Shown in pieces: positions 11,853 through 29,325 of a DNA stretch of 64,000 nucleotides. The stretch is from the NCBI GenBank assembly GCA_004335835.1, contig RWJK01001123.1, forward strand, positions 20,180 through 84,179. Reading direction: 5' to 3'. Every line of letters starts with the position of its first letter. Position 1 is the first letter of the stretch. The notes beneath the pieces are model-generated. The model worked only from the letters and a program-made list of their open reading frames with translations. It made no database searches and was not told the origin of the DNA. The position numbers were made by a program, and so were the translations under genes. Source of the stretch: Scenedesmus sp. ARA3. Its lineage: Eukaryota > Chlorophyta > Chlorophyceae > Sphaeropleales > Scenedesmaceae.

Positions 11853-13885
11853 TGCAGACGGCCCCAGCGTGTATGTGCAGGAGCCGCTGCATCCTCGCTG
11901 CGCGCTGACCGCCAGCATGCGCAGCTTTGACAGCTGGTGGTTTGCGCAGCGGGGCAGGGACAGATCAGGCAGCACTGCAGTAGTGGGGCTGGTGCAGGGC
12001 CAAGAGCTGACTGTGGGGAACCTAGGTGAGTACAGTGCCAGGTGATGTAGCTGCACAGCAGCAGCAGCAGCAACTTGTGGAGTCGTGGGGCTGGTGGCGG
12101 TGGGGCTGGTGGCGGGGCAGAAGCTGACCGTGGGGAACCTGGGTGAGTGTTCTTGGTGCCAGCAATGCGGCGCCGCCGCCGCCGCAGCAGCAGCAGCAGC
12201 AGACTGCAGAAGTGATCGTATGTCTGCACCCTTCCGATCTGTGTCAACATTTGTGTTCTCCACTGCAGGCGACAGCGTCGCACTGTTGGCGCGTGGCGGC
12301 TCCTGTCAGCGGCTCACAGTTGACCACCGCGCAGACAATGCGGCGGAGATGCTGCGCGTGCTGGCTGCTGGAGGGGAGCTGGAGTATGACGGCTGCGGCA
12401 CGCTGCGGCTGTATAGACCAACAGATGCAGAGCGGCGGAACGGCTGCATGTTTACGAGGTGCGGGTGCTGCTGGAGTGCTGTCTGATTCGATTGGTTATT
12501 TGTGTGTTCAGACTGCGGCAGTTGGCAGGCAGAGACACAAAGCAGTTGATTTGGCTGCATTGTGGCACTGCTGCAGCGTGGGCCCGTGTGCCAGGTTGGA
12601 TTCGTGTACTGGCTGGGATTTCGTGTGCTGGCTGCGGGAGGGGCAGCTGGCTGCGGGAGGGGCGCTGTAGTATGACGGCTGTGGCACACTGCGGCTGTAT
12701 AGACCAAGCGATGCAGAGCGCAGGAAGGGCTGCATGTTTACGTGGTGCGTGGGGTTGTGCTGGGGTGAGAATGCTGATGTCTGGCTGACAGCAGGTGTTG
12801 TGACGCAGGCAGGGTGTCGTTCGTTTTTACCCTCTGTGCGTGCTGCAGGTCTCCGGGCGACTTTGCCTTCAAGCAGCCCGTGCCGCTGTTGAAGGTCCCT
12901 GGGCAACTGAAACGTCACCTTCAACTTCCCCTTTCAACTTCGCACTCAACCTCACATTCACCTTCACGCTCAGGTTCACACTTCGTGCCCCAGGTCTCTG
13001 GGCAACTTTGCCTTCAAGCAGCCCGCGCCTCTGCAGGTCCCTGGGCATCCCCTCTTCACACTCAACTTCTTTCTCAACTTCACATTCAAGATCACATTCA
13101 CCTTCACACACAAGTTCACACTCTGTGCCTGCCGCAGGTCCCTTGGCGATTTTGCCTTCAAGCAGCCGGCGCCGCTGCTGTGTTGCGAGCCGCACGTGGC
13201 GCACCAGACGCTGCTGCCGGGCGACAGCCTGCTGCTGCTGGCCAGCGATGGTGTGAGCGATTGGCTGCCGGACGATGACGCCATGGCCGTGGCACTGCGC
13301 GCACTCGAAAAGGTGAGAGGCGCAACTATGTACAAAGGTCACTCTTGCCTCATGGCTTGGCGATGATGATGACGCCATGGGCGTGGCGCTGCACGCACTA
13401 CAGCAGGTGCAGCGCGTAACGAATGTTTGACTGTGTTTGATGACTTGGTCAGCCTGCTGCTGCTGGCCAGTGATGGCGTGAGCGACTGGCTGCCGGACAA
13501 TGCCGCAATGGGCGTGGCACTGCGCGCACTTGAACAGGTGAGCCACATCACTGAATATGCATGCAAGGCATTGGCCACATGGTTTGGTGACGAGGCTATG
13601 GGCGTTGCACTGCAAGCAATGGTGTAGTGAGGTGCATTCTGATGTCCGAATCCAAGTATCTGTCACAGGGTTGCTTGTGAATATTGTCCATTTTGTGCTG
13701 AGTCGGTCGTTGCCTGGGGCGGCATGTATGCTGCACGTGCTGCTTGCTGCCTGCAGGCACGGGACCGCACTGATGATGCCCAGCAGCTAGCGCAGGCAGC
13801 GGCAGACGGCGTGATGGCAGCAGCGATGCACGGCAACAGCGGCGACAACATCACGGCAGCGGTGATGCTGCTGGACTGGAGCTGA
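11118..13885 (+). CDS. PP2C-type (PPM) protein phosphatase
   Basis: This is a metal-dependent Ser/Thr phosphatase. Functional exons are 11118-11472 (or an acceptor at 11232), 11858-12025, 12269-12458, 13138-13312 and 13757-13885 (TGA), all phase-consistent. Family motifs appear in order: GPKQTMED, VFDGHAG, GSTAVVGLVQGQELTVGNLG then DSVAL, VDHRAD, SLGDFAFK, LLLLASDGVSDWL, and DNITAAVMLLDW at the end. The metal-binding Asp residues of MED, DGH, SDG and DN are present. The start is uncertain because ATG 11118 simply continues the frame upstream. The introns are full of decayed exon copies: 12085-12145 copies the end of exon 2, 12655-12745 copies the end of exon 3 with an in-frame TAG, and 12848-12905 and 12992-13037 copy the start of exon 4. 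Further copies of its end lie at 13365-13410, 13450-13540 and 13590-13625. No targeting or substrate can be assigned. Confidence 0.85.
12900..13137. repeat. Pyrimidine-rich TTCACA/TCAACTTC repeats in PP2C intron
   Basis: Two similar blocks (about 12915-12985 and 13055-13137) of CTTCACATTCA-like words precede the two downstream copies of the exon edge. They look like two copies of the same ancestral intron end and would serve as the polypyrimidine tract for the acceptor at 13137. Confidence 0.7.
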
Positions 13886-16800
13886 GGGCGCTGTTATAAC
13901 ACAGCATGTAACATAGTGTACACCACAGGCAGGTGTGTTGCGCTGGCTTGTGGATGTGCCAACTCATCTTCTGTTTGCATCTGCAGTAGGCTCTTACTGT
14001 TGTTGTTCCTGTACAGGCTGGTTTGGCAGGATGTTAACATGGATGTCTTGTGAGTTTCGCACAGTGTCTCCGCCGCATGCTGTCCTGGCACAAGAGGTTG
14101 CCGGCTGCTGCAGCACCACGTTATGTTAATGCTGTAGTAATTGAGCTGCAGGGCGTGTTATTGCACATACGGTATGTGACATGGCAACGCGCTCAAGCAG
14201 TGCTCCAGCCTGCGTGCGCTCATGGATCTGCCTTTGCCAGCGTCCGGTTTTTGAACAGAGCGCAGCTTTTCATCACACAATTGCTGGGGGTGCTAAGGAA
14301 GCTGTGTGCTGGCTTTTGCATCACCTGCACGTGATGGCACCATGCCGGAAGTTGTCAGCGTTTTTTAGCGCAGTGGCGTCATTTATTGCTGCTGGCGCCT
14401 GCCGGATCTCTTTGTTTAGCTTTGCACAAGCTTGATGGATTTCTCATCGCAAGCTGGTGCAGCACATGCCTGTTGGCATCAGTGCTCGCATGCAGTACTG
14501 CAGGGCTCAGGCCCGCCGGGTGCTGGCTGTGGTGGCGCCAGCTTGTTTCCTTGGTTCATGTTGCACGTATGCGCGACGGTATCTGCCAGCACTACCATCT
14601 TTTTCCTTGGAAATTGCAGTGCACCTGTTGGCACCAGCTGGTGGTACTACATATGTTTTCACCAAGGCGCCAGTGTTGGGTTGGTGCTGAGGCTGTTGAC
14701 AAGGATAGCACCAGCACAGCACCTCAGAGGTTGATTATCTTGTGTCGGGGTGCTGATGGCCTGACCACTGGCTGACCACTCGGAGTATTGCAGGCAACAG
14801 TCAGGCGGCCGCGTGAGAGTCTCACAGTGGTTGCTTGATGTGCAGACACGTTGGAGCTGTCTTGCTGATCGACACTCAGGCATTGCGAGGCCAGCATGTC
14901 AGCTGAAAGCTGCATAATGCATTGCTGCTGTTGTTTGCTGGTGGGGTGACGTGCATCCAAGGTTTGCATGTCGGCTAGACACCCAATTTGTGCCGGGGTG
15001 TGCGTGGTGCAACCAACACGAACAATGTGAGCCTGTTGCTGATCATCAACGACTGCATCAAATCTGTAAGCCCTGCAGACAAACCGCTTGCTTGAAGTCA
15101 TAACAGGCGGCGTCACGCTGTTATGGTACTACTGTTCACTGCTCCCTATACATGGGCAAGGCGCTGGCTACCATCCAGGGGCATCATCATCATCATGTTA
15201 CCCATCAAGCCGCAGCATCAACCCATCCAGGGGCACGAGAGGCAGCTAAGCTAGTGCCCAGAGAAAAGTACTATCAGCCTTCGGGCGGCCCAAACTCGTA
15301 ACCACTGCCGCTGGTACCGGCATGCACAGCAATACAACGATTCATCACCGCATAGTACATCGATAGACCTGGACAAGCCACTGGCTCCGCATGCACAGCA
15401 GGGCTACCAGCCGCCAAGCAAGCTCAAGCATCCAACACCAACACCAAAGCTGCAAGCTATGCACTCGACGCGCTAGTTACTCACTTCATCACAGACACAC
15501 CCCAACTACAAGTCATGCAGCCCAGAGAACCTATTACCAACCCCATGCAACATACATAGATACACTGATGTGCCAGCGATGCAGCCATGTCAGCTGCATC
15601 AGCACTGCAGATACGCTTTGCCAATGCAGCTAGACGGCAACACAGCAGCCTCACCCTTTCCCCCACACATGAAATTCCCCCAGCATCTGATGGCTCTGCG
15701 GCACAAGCATGCAGGCCAAGGCCATGAAAGCATACATTCTTCAGTGCATTGCGGCACTGCAAGCGGAATGCACAGAGCAGCAGCGGCAGCAGAGACACAC
15801 ACGGGGTACTTGAAGCAGCTGACAGCCCTGCTGATGCTGCAGCTGCTGCATATTAAACATGGCTGCACGGCAAGTGCGCAGACTTGGATTGTGTGTATGA
15901 TTAGCCGCTGCATGCAGTGTATATAATCTTCCGTGCTGACCATGCCCCACCCATGCAGCAGCATGCAGGCAGTAACAAAAAACCCCTTCCAATGAAACAC
16001 CCCGTTAGCACCACAGCCGGCCGGGCGCTGTCAGCAAGCGGCCAGCTCACAAGAAGCAGTAAGGCACAGCAGTTATACTGCCGCGCACCTGCTGCACAGA
16101 ATGTCACGCCGCCACACACCACAGCGTCACACAAAACTGCACAAGGCTGCATACTACCGTTTCAAAGTTCGGCACAAGGTGTGCACCACAGCATGCCACA
16201 GTAGGGCACATGGCTGCACACAACAGCATCATGTTTTGGCAGAAGATTGTGCACCACGGCATGCCACAGCAGGGCATACGGTTGCACACATCAGCCCTGC
16301 GTCAACAGGGGTGGCTGCGCACAGCACGGTAACATGGCACGTGCCGTGAGTGCTGATGCAGGCGAAGGCTTCCTCACATATCAGATGCATGCATGGATAG
16401 ATATGTAAGCGGCATCAACTCTAGCATGCAGAATCAACCAAAGCGCCACCAGAAACAGCCAACAAACCCTCCTCTGCATGAAGGCTTCCTCACGCGCCAG
16501 ATGCATGGATAGATAAGTAAGCAACGTCAGCAACAGCGCACACAAGCTGCATCCCACCAGGACAGCACACAATCAATCCCTCCTATGCATGCATGAAGTG
16601 CTCTTTCATCTCACAGTGCATGCACAGGGAAAGCCTGCGCAGCACAACCGGCACCGCCTGCACAATGAAGGCAGCGCACAGATAGATACGCAGCACAAGC
16701 TGCAGCGCACAGATGCAGTCTGTGACTTGCAGATGCCAGAGTGTATAGTTGGGGCATGCTTCAGGGCTGCGATTCCAGCCCTGATCAAACAACGAAATGA

Positions 16801-17033
16801 ATCAAGTTGAGCACACATGTGCATACGTGCTGAACATCTGCAGTGCTGCCGCTGCCTGGCGGCCAGCTTGCAGGAGTGACTGCTGCTTGCTGCGACTCCT
16901 AATGCTTGATAAGCAGCAAGCAGATGTGATAGCACAAACAACAGCAGATGCAGCAGAGGGTGCGTGCCTTTTCACGCACACCTGCTGCAATCAGCTGCAT
17001 GTTGAAACCAGCACATGTCATAACAACACCATC
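13886..17033. other. Gene-poor 3.1 kb with short dispersed duplications
   Basis: I find no supported gene. Open frames are short and have no domain. Two local duplications are visible. One is a roughly 75-base segment around GTGCACCACAGCATGCCACA (16178-16215) repeated near 16249-16290. The other is a segment containing GAAGGCTTCCTCAC and CAGATGCATGGATAGATA at 16364-16410 and 16481-16520. CA-rich, TG-poor stretches between 15160 and 16300 are unlike the CAG-repeat exons on either side. Confidence 0.5.
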
Positions 17034-17160
17034 ATGTTGTTACATTATAACATGTTACACCAGCATGTTAAACAGCCCGTGGTCGTCCTGGTCCTGCTCC
17101 CCACCCCCTAGGCCCAAGTCATGCAGCAGCCCACTGCCACGCACAGGCCTCAGCAACACG
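17034..17160 (-). repeat. Duplicate of the MYB gene 3' terminus
   Basis: Bases 17034-17140 repeat 17171-17277, the last codons and stop of the MYB gene, about 137 bp downstream of them. The copy still reads GLLHDLGLGGGEQDQDDHG through FNMLV and a TAA on the minus strand, with base changes that are silent in this stretch. It could serve as an alternative terminal exon or be a fresh tandem duplication. Confidence 0.8.
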
Positions 17161-17189
17161 GCCACATTGTCACACCATGTTATGACATA

Positions 17190-17322
17190 TTACACCAGCA
17201 TGTTGAACAGCCCGTGGTCGTCCTGGTCCTGCTCCCCACCCCCTAGCCCCAAGTCATGCAGCAGACCACTGCCAGGCGGCGGGCTCATGCCCACATCACC
17301 AGCACTAACGGCAGGCGCTGGC

Positions 17323-17361
<39 letters not shown>

Positions 17362-17768
17362 GGCTCAGCATTCCCTGCTGCTGCTGCTGCTGCTGAGCTG
17401 CTAGCTTGCGCACCAGCTGCAGCGCCGTTGCCGTTGCTAGCGCCTGCTGTTGTTGGTGTCAGTGCCTCCTGCTTCAGCTCCTCTGTACCTGGCCCAAGCG
17501 GTGACGCTTGCGGCACCGCTTGCGGCTGCTGCAGTCTTGCAGGGGGCTCCGGCAGCAGCAGCGGGGGGTGCCTAGCTGCAGGGGCACTGATGGTGCGGAA
17601 CAAGGGGTGGCTGCCAGGGCCGGGCAGCAGCGCCGCACTTGACACCTGCCGCTGCTGCTGCTGCTGCTGCATGGGGCCAGTATGCATGGCAGGATCGCTG
17701 GCGCCGCTGCGGAATGGAAGATGTAAGGCTCCTAAGGACTGCTGCTGCTGCTGGAGTTGCGGCATGAA

Positions 17769-17811
<43 letters not shown>

Positions 17812-17911
17812 CCAGAGTGTGGGAAGGTTGCGGGTGACTGCTGCTGCGGTGGCTGCAGCAGCTGCAGCCAGCTTCCCGGCAGGCTGACACGATCAGACAT
17901 GCTGCGCTGCA

Positions 17912-17943
<32 letters not shown>

Positions 17944-18505
17944 TGCTGGTGGTGTGACTGGATGCTGGGGGTCTGCTGCATCGACAGTTGCTGCTGCTGC
18001 CACTGCTGCTGCTGCTCCTGCAAGGCTGTAGTAATTGGTGTGGTGGGTGAAGCTTGGTGGTGGTACTGCTGCTGCTGCCCTAGAGCGTTGCCACTTCCTC
18101 CGCCTGCCATAGATAATGAGCTGCCAAACAACATGCTGCTGGTAGCAGCAGCAGCAGCAGCAGGTGCGCCTCCTAGCTGCTGCTGCTGCTGCTGGAACAG
18201 AGGAGGCCGCTGCTGGCCAGCACCAGCAGCAGCAGCGGCAGCAGCAGCGCCCATGCCTCCAGGCCCCGCCAGTGCAGCTATCATAACGTCAAAGCTGTCG
18301 CTGCTCATGCTAGGGCACTGCTGCATCTGCTGCTGCTGCTGCTCCTGGGCCCAGTGGTGCTGCTGCATGTACTGCAGCTGGGCAGCAGGGGCTGTGTGGG
18401 TGCGGAAGAGACCAGGCGGATGCATGCCAGCAGCAGCAGCAGCAGCAGCAGTACTGTCTGGCACGTAGGGATGCTCAGGTGCAAACTGCCTCTGCTGCCT
18501 AAACA

Positions 18506-18539
<34 letters not shown>

Positions 18540-21274
18540 GTGCTGCTGGTGTGCAGCATCCATTTCAAGCAGTACACTTTCAGCTCCCTTCTGTACTGCC
18601 TCCAGAGCATCTATGACCATGTTGCGGGTTGTCACACCTACAACATACGCTCTGCTGCCAAAGCCTCCAACGCCCATGCCGGCTAGCTGCTGCTGCTGCT
18701 GCTGCTGGTTGAACAGTGAAGATGCAGGCTGCTGGAACAAGGGTGGCATGGCATGCTGCTGCGAGGAAGTGGTTGAGGGCATGTTAGGGCTGTGAAAAGG
18801 ATACTGGCCTGCTGCCGCTGCTGCTGCTGCTGCCGCTGCTGCACCCGCCAGCTGCTGCTGCTGTGCCTGCTCTGCTGCTGCATTAGCTGCTGCTGCAGCA
18901 GCTGCCGCCTTTGTCGCCGCATCTCCAGAGCCAGAGCCTGCAGCAGCAGCTAGACCTAGGCCGCTGCCGCTGCTGTGTGCGCTGGTGCCGCTGCTCAGCC
19001 GAGGCCTCTTAGAAGCAGGGCTGGCTCCATCTAAGACATCTCCACCACCAGCAGCAGCAGCAGCAGCAGCAGCGCCTGACGCTGCTGGAGGCAATCCGCC
19101 GTTGCCCGGGGTTCTGTTTGCAGGCCCTGATGTAACAGTGTCTGGTGACGGCTGCTGCTTGCTGCTGTCCTGCTGGCCAGAACCAGGCCCAGCAGCAGCA
19201 GCAGCAGCAGATGTTGGCGGTATGCCACCGCCAGCAGCAGCAAGAGGTGCAGCAGCGCCAGACTCAGGCCATGGCAGCGCAAACTGCAGCTGCTGCTGTT
19301 GCTGCTGCTGCTGCCGCAGAGGCGAGGATGCCGCTGCCAGCACAGCAGCTGCAGCAGCAGAGGCGCCAGGCTGCAGTGGCAGCTGAAACGCTGGCGGCTG
19401 CATGTGCAGGTGCAGGTGGGGCTGCAGCTGCTGCTGCTGCATGTTGTGCTGCTGCAGCCCAGGTTGCGCTGCAGCATCAAAGAAAGCTCCCAATGCACCT
19501 CCAGCACCTGCTGCTGCCGCTGCTGCTGCGCTGGGTAACATGCCACCTGCAGCAGCAGCAGCAGCACTGTAGCCGCCCAGGGCGCCTAGCTGCTGCAGTT
19601 GGGCGCTGGACAAGGCTGCTGTCGCTGCTGCTGCTGCTGCCGCGCCGCTGGCTGGGTTGAGCCTCTTGCTGACAATGTCTGCTGCTGCCCGCGCTGTGGC
19701 TGCCACAAGGTCTGGGTGGGCCTCCTGCGCGGGTTAGAAAAAGTAACAGTAACAGCCGACATATCGTCAAGTAGCGTTGCTGACAATTAGCTGAGGAAGT
19801 GCTGCGGATACACGCAGGAGCAGCCGCAATGTGACGTATTGAGGGAGTGCCTCTGCACCCCAGACAGGCCAACACACAACCCACACGGCACTGCAGACAT
19901 GCCTGCACAGCAGCAGCCCCATGTCGCCCAATCGCCCGCCCACACCAACCTATTAACATGCATCCAGCAGTCCATGCACCTGCAAGCACCTGCACCACCT
20001 TGACTAGCGCCTCATTCACAAAACGTGAAACCACAAAACCAACAAGTAGGCAACGCAGCATGACTTGCTTATCTTTACAAAACCTTTTCAAGAACCTCAA
20101 TCACCCACCTGCAGCGCCTCCAGCACCGCCTCCAACACAATAAATAATGAAAATAACATTGATGGTAATAAAAATAATGATGTAGCATACTGTAGAGAGA
20201 CCCAACCTGCAGCGCCTCCAGCACCTTGACCAGCGCCTCAGATGCCTCCACGCCGCTGCGCAGGTGGCCCACGTAGATGTTCAGCGGCGTCTGGCGGCGC
20301 AGCGGGAACTGCAGGGGGCAGGGCAGGAGATGGAGATTTGGCGCAGACAGGTTGCGATTAAATCATCAGTTGGCAAACAAATCGAATCATTTTTTTAGAT
20401 TATTCTTAGATTAATCTAAAATATTCAGCTATGAGGCTCACTCTGGGAGGCGCGGCGGCTGCCACTATCGTTGGATCAAGGGGTGTGATGGGACTGCAGC
20501 TGTTGTCCACTGACATGCTGCGCCGGGTGCTGGAGCAGCTTTGAAGCACTCCTTCAGCTTTGAAGCAAAGGTGGAAACAACACGCCGCGGCACCCAGGAA
20601 CAAGGTGATCAGGACTGCAGGCCCGCGTGCTGAGCAGCAGGGCCAGCAGCAACCAAACACACCCCGCCAGCTATGTGCTGCCCACATGCCGCTATGTTGC
20701 GGCTTCATGCCGCTCATCTCACCTTGGCGCGCATGGTTGCATTCCAGTGGTTCTTCATAGCAGGCCGTTGTGTGCCTGAAATATTAACAACAATGCAAGC
20801 ATTCGGCACTGCTCACCTTGGCGCGCATGGCTGCGTTCCAGTGGTTCTTCACCGCATTCTCGGTGCGGCCCTCCAGCTTGCGCGTGATGCGCGCTGCGGG
20901 TAAGAAACAGGCAGGGTCGGTGATTGAGGAGCGGGCAGGACAGCAAGCCAGATGGGCAGGCATGTAGGACAGCAGATCCCGGCTGCAGGATGGCTGCAGG
21001 ATGGCTGCAGGATGGCTGCAGGATGGCTGGACTCTACTGAAGCACATGCTGCGATGCCCGAGTTGCACAACACCTGACACAACAAGCATGGCGCAACAAC
21101 CATCTCCTTCAGCAGCACAGCCAGGTTGCCAGTGGCACATCGCTGCTGCTGCCGCTGCTGCTGCTGCTGCTGCTGTCACCCACCCCAGTGGCTGCCCAGT
21201 ATGGAGTGCCACTTGCACAGCAGCAGCTCCTCAGCAACGTCCCAGGAGCCCTTGCGGGTGTCAGGGCTGCAGCA

Positions 21275-21316
<42 letters not shown>

Positions 21317-23450
21317 AGACATACAGAATCAGTAGGTGAGCAGCAGCCAATGCAGGCAGCTGAAGCGCAGCACAGCTGCAGAGCCCAGCTTTGGGACAAG
21401 ACATTGGCAGAAGCACAACAGCAGTACAAACATGCACAGGCCAAGCAGGAGGCCAGCAACACATGCTGTGCAGTGCCGTATTTTCAAACCGCCCTGGGCT
21501 TGGTGGGCGGTGCTGCGGTGAGCACAAGCTCGAAAGCTGCCGCTGTGGCTGCAGTTGCGCCCTGTGCCCTGCCGGTGTGTGACTGCTGTGCGCACATAGG
21601 GAGTGTATACTAGGCTGATTTGACCAGATCAGTGATCTTTCTGCACAGTGCTACTGCTGCTGCTGCTGCCGCCACTCACTCCTGGTGGTTGACGAAGCGC
21701 TCCCTGCACTGCTTGCCAGTGCGGCCCGGGATGTGCTTTGCGATCTCACTCCAGCGCCGCGTGTTGCCGTGCTGCTCCACCACCTGAAAATAGCGCAAAG
21801 CACAGCCGAGATTGAGACAACTCAGTGTCAGCAACAAAGGTAAAGGCAAAAGCAAACAAGGATCAGAGGCAATATGACATCACCCCAGCGCCACGTGTTG
21901 CCGTGCTCCGCCACCACCTGCAGGGGCAGTTGCATCAGGCACACAGATTGAAGGCGGTGGATGTGAGAACTTCAACAAAATCTTATCACTCCAGCGCCGC
22001 GTGTTGCCGTGCTGCGCCACCACCTGCAGAGGACAGAAGGCGACACGCACGGTCAGATGCAGCAAATGCAGCTACAAAGACGAGCAGGCTGTATGCGGCC
22101 GCTGGGTTGCTGCAGCACCAGCCTGCATTGAGCCGCGCACGCCACATACCCGATCATGTGCAGAGCAGGTGCTGTTCATGGTGCTGCTGAGCATGGCCGT
22201 GCCCCATACACGCTGCGCTGCGTTGCAGCAGGCCTCGCCTACATCAGCAGGTCGTGCCAAGAATGGGCCTACGCCACCGGAGGGAGAGCACACAACAGCT
22301 CCTGCAGGACTGAAGGTGCCAACAGGGCAGGGCTCCACGCCAGTGCGCTATGCACCATGCGCTATGCACTCCTGCACTTTTGCTGCAACCACTACGCTGT
22401 GCTTAGCACATCGCAAACCGCCCCACCTGCAGCAGCAGGTCGTGCTCCTCCTGCGTCCAGCGCTGCGCTGTCTTGATGCCCGCAGGCGTGCTGTGGCTGC
22501 TGCGCCGGCCGGCACCAGCGGCTGCGGCTGCTGCTGCTGCTGCGGCTGCTGCAGCAGACCCGCCCGCCTCACCCTGCACAACACCAGGTGTGTGAGGCAG
22601 CACAGCAGGCGCAATGCGGTTATTCCACGACTGCACTTCACAGCACAGCGCAGCACATCGCAGCACTGCAGTGTGTTAAACATCACTAGCTGCTAAGGCA
22701 CAGTGCCTGTGCACATGGTGACACCCGCAACAGCTGTCAGCAAACACACTTGCTGCCCTGCTTGCATGCTTTCAACTGCAATCTGTCTCTCTGCCGCAAC
22801 ATTGAACTCTAGCTCGGTGGCTGATCCCTCGCTCAACTGCTGCTGCAGCTGCTGCTGTGAACTTTTTCGCCTCACCCTGTGCCTGCTGCTGAAGGAATGG
22901 TCAGCGCTGCTGCAGCTCTCATCGATGTCATCGTCATTGTCCTCCATCCAATCCTCGTCATCATCGTCTGCTGCTGCGCCGTAGCGCCGCCGCGCCGCGC
23001 GCTGCTGCTGCCGCACGCTCCTGCGCTGCGCTCCGCCACGCTCGCTCATCAGATGCTGCTGCTGGTGATGATGATGCTGATGATTATGCCTGTGGTGGTG
23101 CAGAGGAGGTAGGGCATGCTGGGACTGATAGTGCGGGCCTGCTGCTGCTGCTGCCCAGCCGTTGAGCTGCAGATGCTGCTGCGGGTGAGAGTGGGAGTGA
23201 GGCTGGTATGCAGGTGCTGTTGAGTACTGCAGATGCCGCTGCTGCTGCTGCTGCTGCTGGGTGTGGTATGGCAGCCCTCCTTGGGGAGGAGACGAGAAGG
23301 GTGGTGCTGCGCTGTAGGCTTGCTGCTGCTGATAGCTTGCTGTTGCTGCTGCTGTTGGGGGTTGGTAGGAGTGGTGTGCGTGGTACTGCTGCTGCTGCTG
23401 TGGGCTGGGTGCAGGGGGGTGCCAGAGCTCACTGCGCGAGTGGTCCAGCT

Positions 23451-23545
<95 letters not shown>

Positions 23546-23855
23546 TGACAAGGAGAAGGCGCAGCAACCGTGAAGCACGTTCAAAGCAGAGTTGACTGAT
23601 GAGCTGCTGTGCCACCACAATGCATGGCCTTGAACACATGTGATGAGCTGGGTTGGTGTGATCCAGGCTGACACAGTAGCAATGACACTGGTTAAGCCAA
23701 AGGCCGCTGCTGCACTTGCATGGCAGCTCAAGATACTGCCCTGAAGTAGCAGCTGCGCTATTGTTAGCATGCTGCAGACACAAGCGCAACAACCTGGAGC
23801 CCACCTGTTGTTGCTGCCAGGGTGCTGCTGCTAGAGGGTGCAGGGGCGGCAACAT
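17190..23855 (-). CDS. R2R3-MYB transcription factor, giant Gln/Ala-rich tail
   Basis: This is a nuclear DNA-binding regulator. Eight exons join in phase (23855-23805, 23448-22750, 22573-22427, 21783-21680, 21266-21184, 20893-20817, 20308-20207, 19724-17190) into 1,265 residues. An acidic and His/Gln-rich disordered N-terminus leads to R2 near residues 286-335 (RWTQEEHDLLL, GRTGKQCRERFVNHQ, third Trp replaced by Phe). R3 follows near 336-387 (KGSWDVAEELLLCKWHSILG, LEGRTENAVKNHWNAAMRAK). A short conserved block (FPLRRQTPLNIYVGHLRSG) comes next. The last exon alone encodes 844 residues of mixed polyQ, polyA and Ser, a likely activation domain. Exon edges are duplicated at 20711-20760 (R3 exon end), 20108-20135 and 19985-20012 (end of the FPLRR exon), 21880-21917 and 21985-22023 (start of the R2 exon), and at the 3' terminus (17034-17160). 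Target genes cannot be inferred. Confidence 0.88.
23452..23544. repeat. (CAG)31 microsatellite in first MYB intron
   Basis: There are 31 perfect units on the plus strand. In the MYB transcript they read (CTG)31, ending in CTGTAG immediately before the exon that starts at 23448. The acceptor is TAG rather than CAG here. It is the longest pure tract in the window. Confidence 0.95.
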
Positions 23856-24821
23856 CTATCATCAGCATCAGCAAGTCCTCGCCACAGCAAGCCATCAGCC
23901 TATCACAGCATCCATTATGCCAGATGAAAGATGGCTATTGCATAGGGTAGCAACAGGCTGTAGGAGATGTTTGGGTTGGCTGCTGCTGTGATGAGCTGGT
24001 ACCGCTTCAGTTGTGGAGGTTTGGCTTGGAGCAGTACCTATTGCTGCTGCCGCCCCAGTGTACTGCACGAGTGGTTTAAACTGCTCCTCAGATGAAACGT
24101 GTGCCGGACCACGAACAAGTTCAGAAGCACTGGAGAGGCCTGTTGTACGTGCTGCACTGCGCGCGCAACCATTGTGGGCAAGCGGCCCTACGAAAGAACC
24201 CTTCACCACATCTGAACATTAGCATAGCATTCAAGGTTTAGTTCTCCTTGGCGCTGATAATCAGCCCGCCAAGGACATGAACAAGGTTTCGAGATGCAGG
24301 CCAACGCATGCACTAGACGTGCAAAAGCATTTGAGTAAACGAATTCACCAAATGAGTGAGGTGCCTGTCCCGATCGTCAGAGGTAGGACGGGCAGGGCTG
24401 GTGAGTAGACTAACAAGTGTTACACGAGCTTTCAAACGAACGAGCACCTGTGGCAATCTGCGCAAGACCAACATGTCCATGCTTTCCTTACTATTTGAAA
24501 ACCAAATGTAGTGACTGCTCCAGCTGCACCTGGCACTTTACCCGCAACTGCACCGCTGTAGTCGCCTTGCCAGCGCGATCCGACCCGCAATCACATCAAA
24601 AGCACATTTTTGATTACCGTAGTTGTTTTGCAGTAGGCCAAAACTGATACAGCTCAACGCCCAGCCCCTGCTTGATTGTTTGCTGTGTAACTGCATCTGA
24701 AGGGAGCCCAGCACTGCTTCTGCTGCTTTATATCAAACATAAGTAAGCAGCAGAGAAGCGTAGGGGACAGGAAGCTGCATCACGTTCATTAGACAGCTGC
24801 GGCTGCCTCAGGCAGGCGCAA
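23856..24821. promoter_or_regulatory. Divergent intergenic region, MYB / MAP kinase
   Basis: About 970 bases lie between the start codons of the minus-strand MYB gene and the plus-strand MAP kinase gene. It must hold both promoters unless an upstream exon exists. No named element is recognisable. The composition is more AT-rich and repeat-free between 24230 and 24650. Confidence 0.4.

Positions 24822-29325
<4,504 letters not shown>

Noticed and set aside
16948..18468. 506-codon plus-strand open frame
   Set aside because: It is the antisense reading of the MYB polyQ exon (long Cys runs from CTG repeats). The minus strand carries the real domains.
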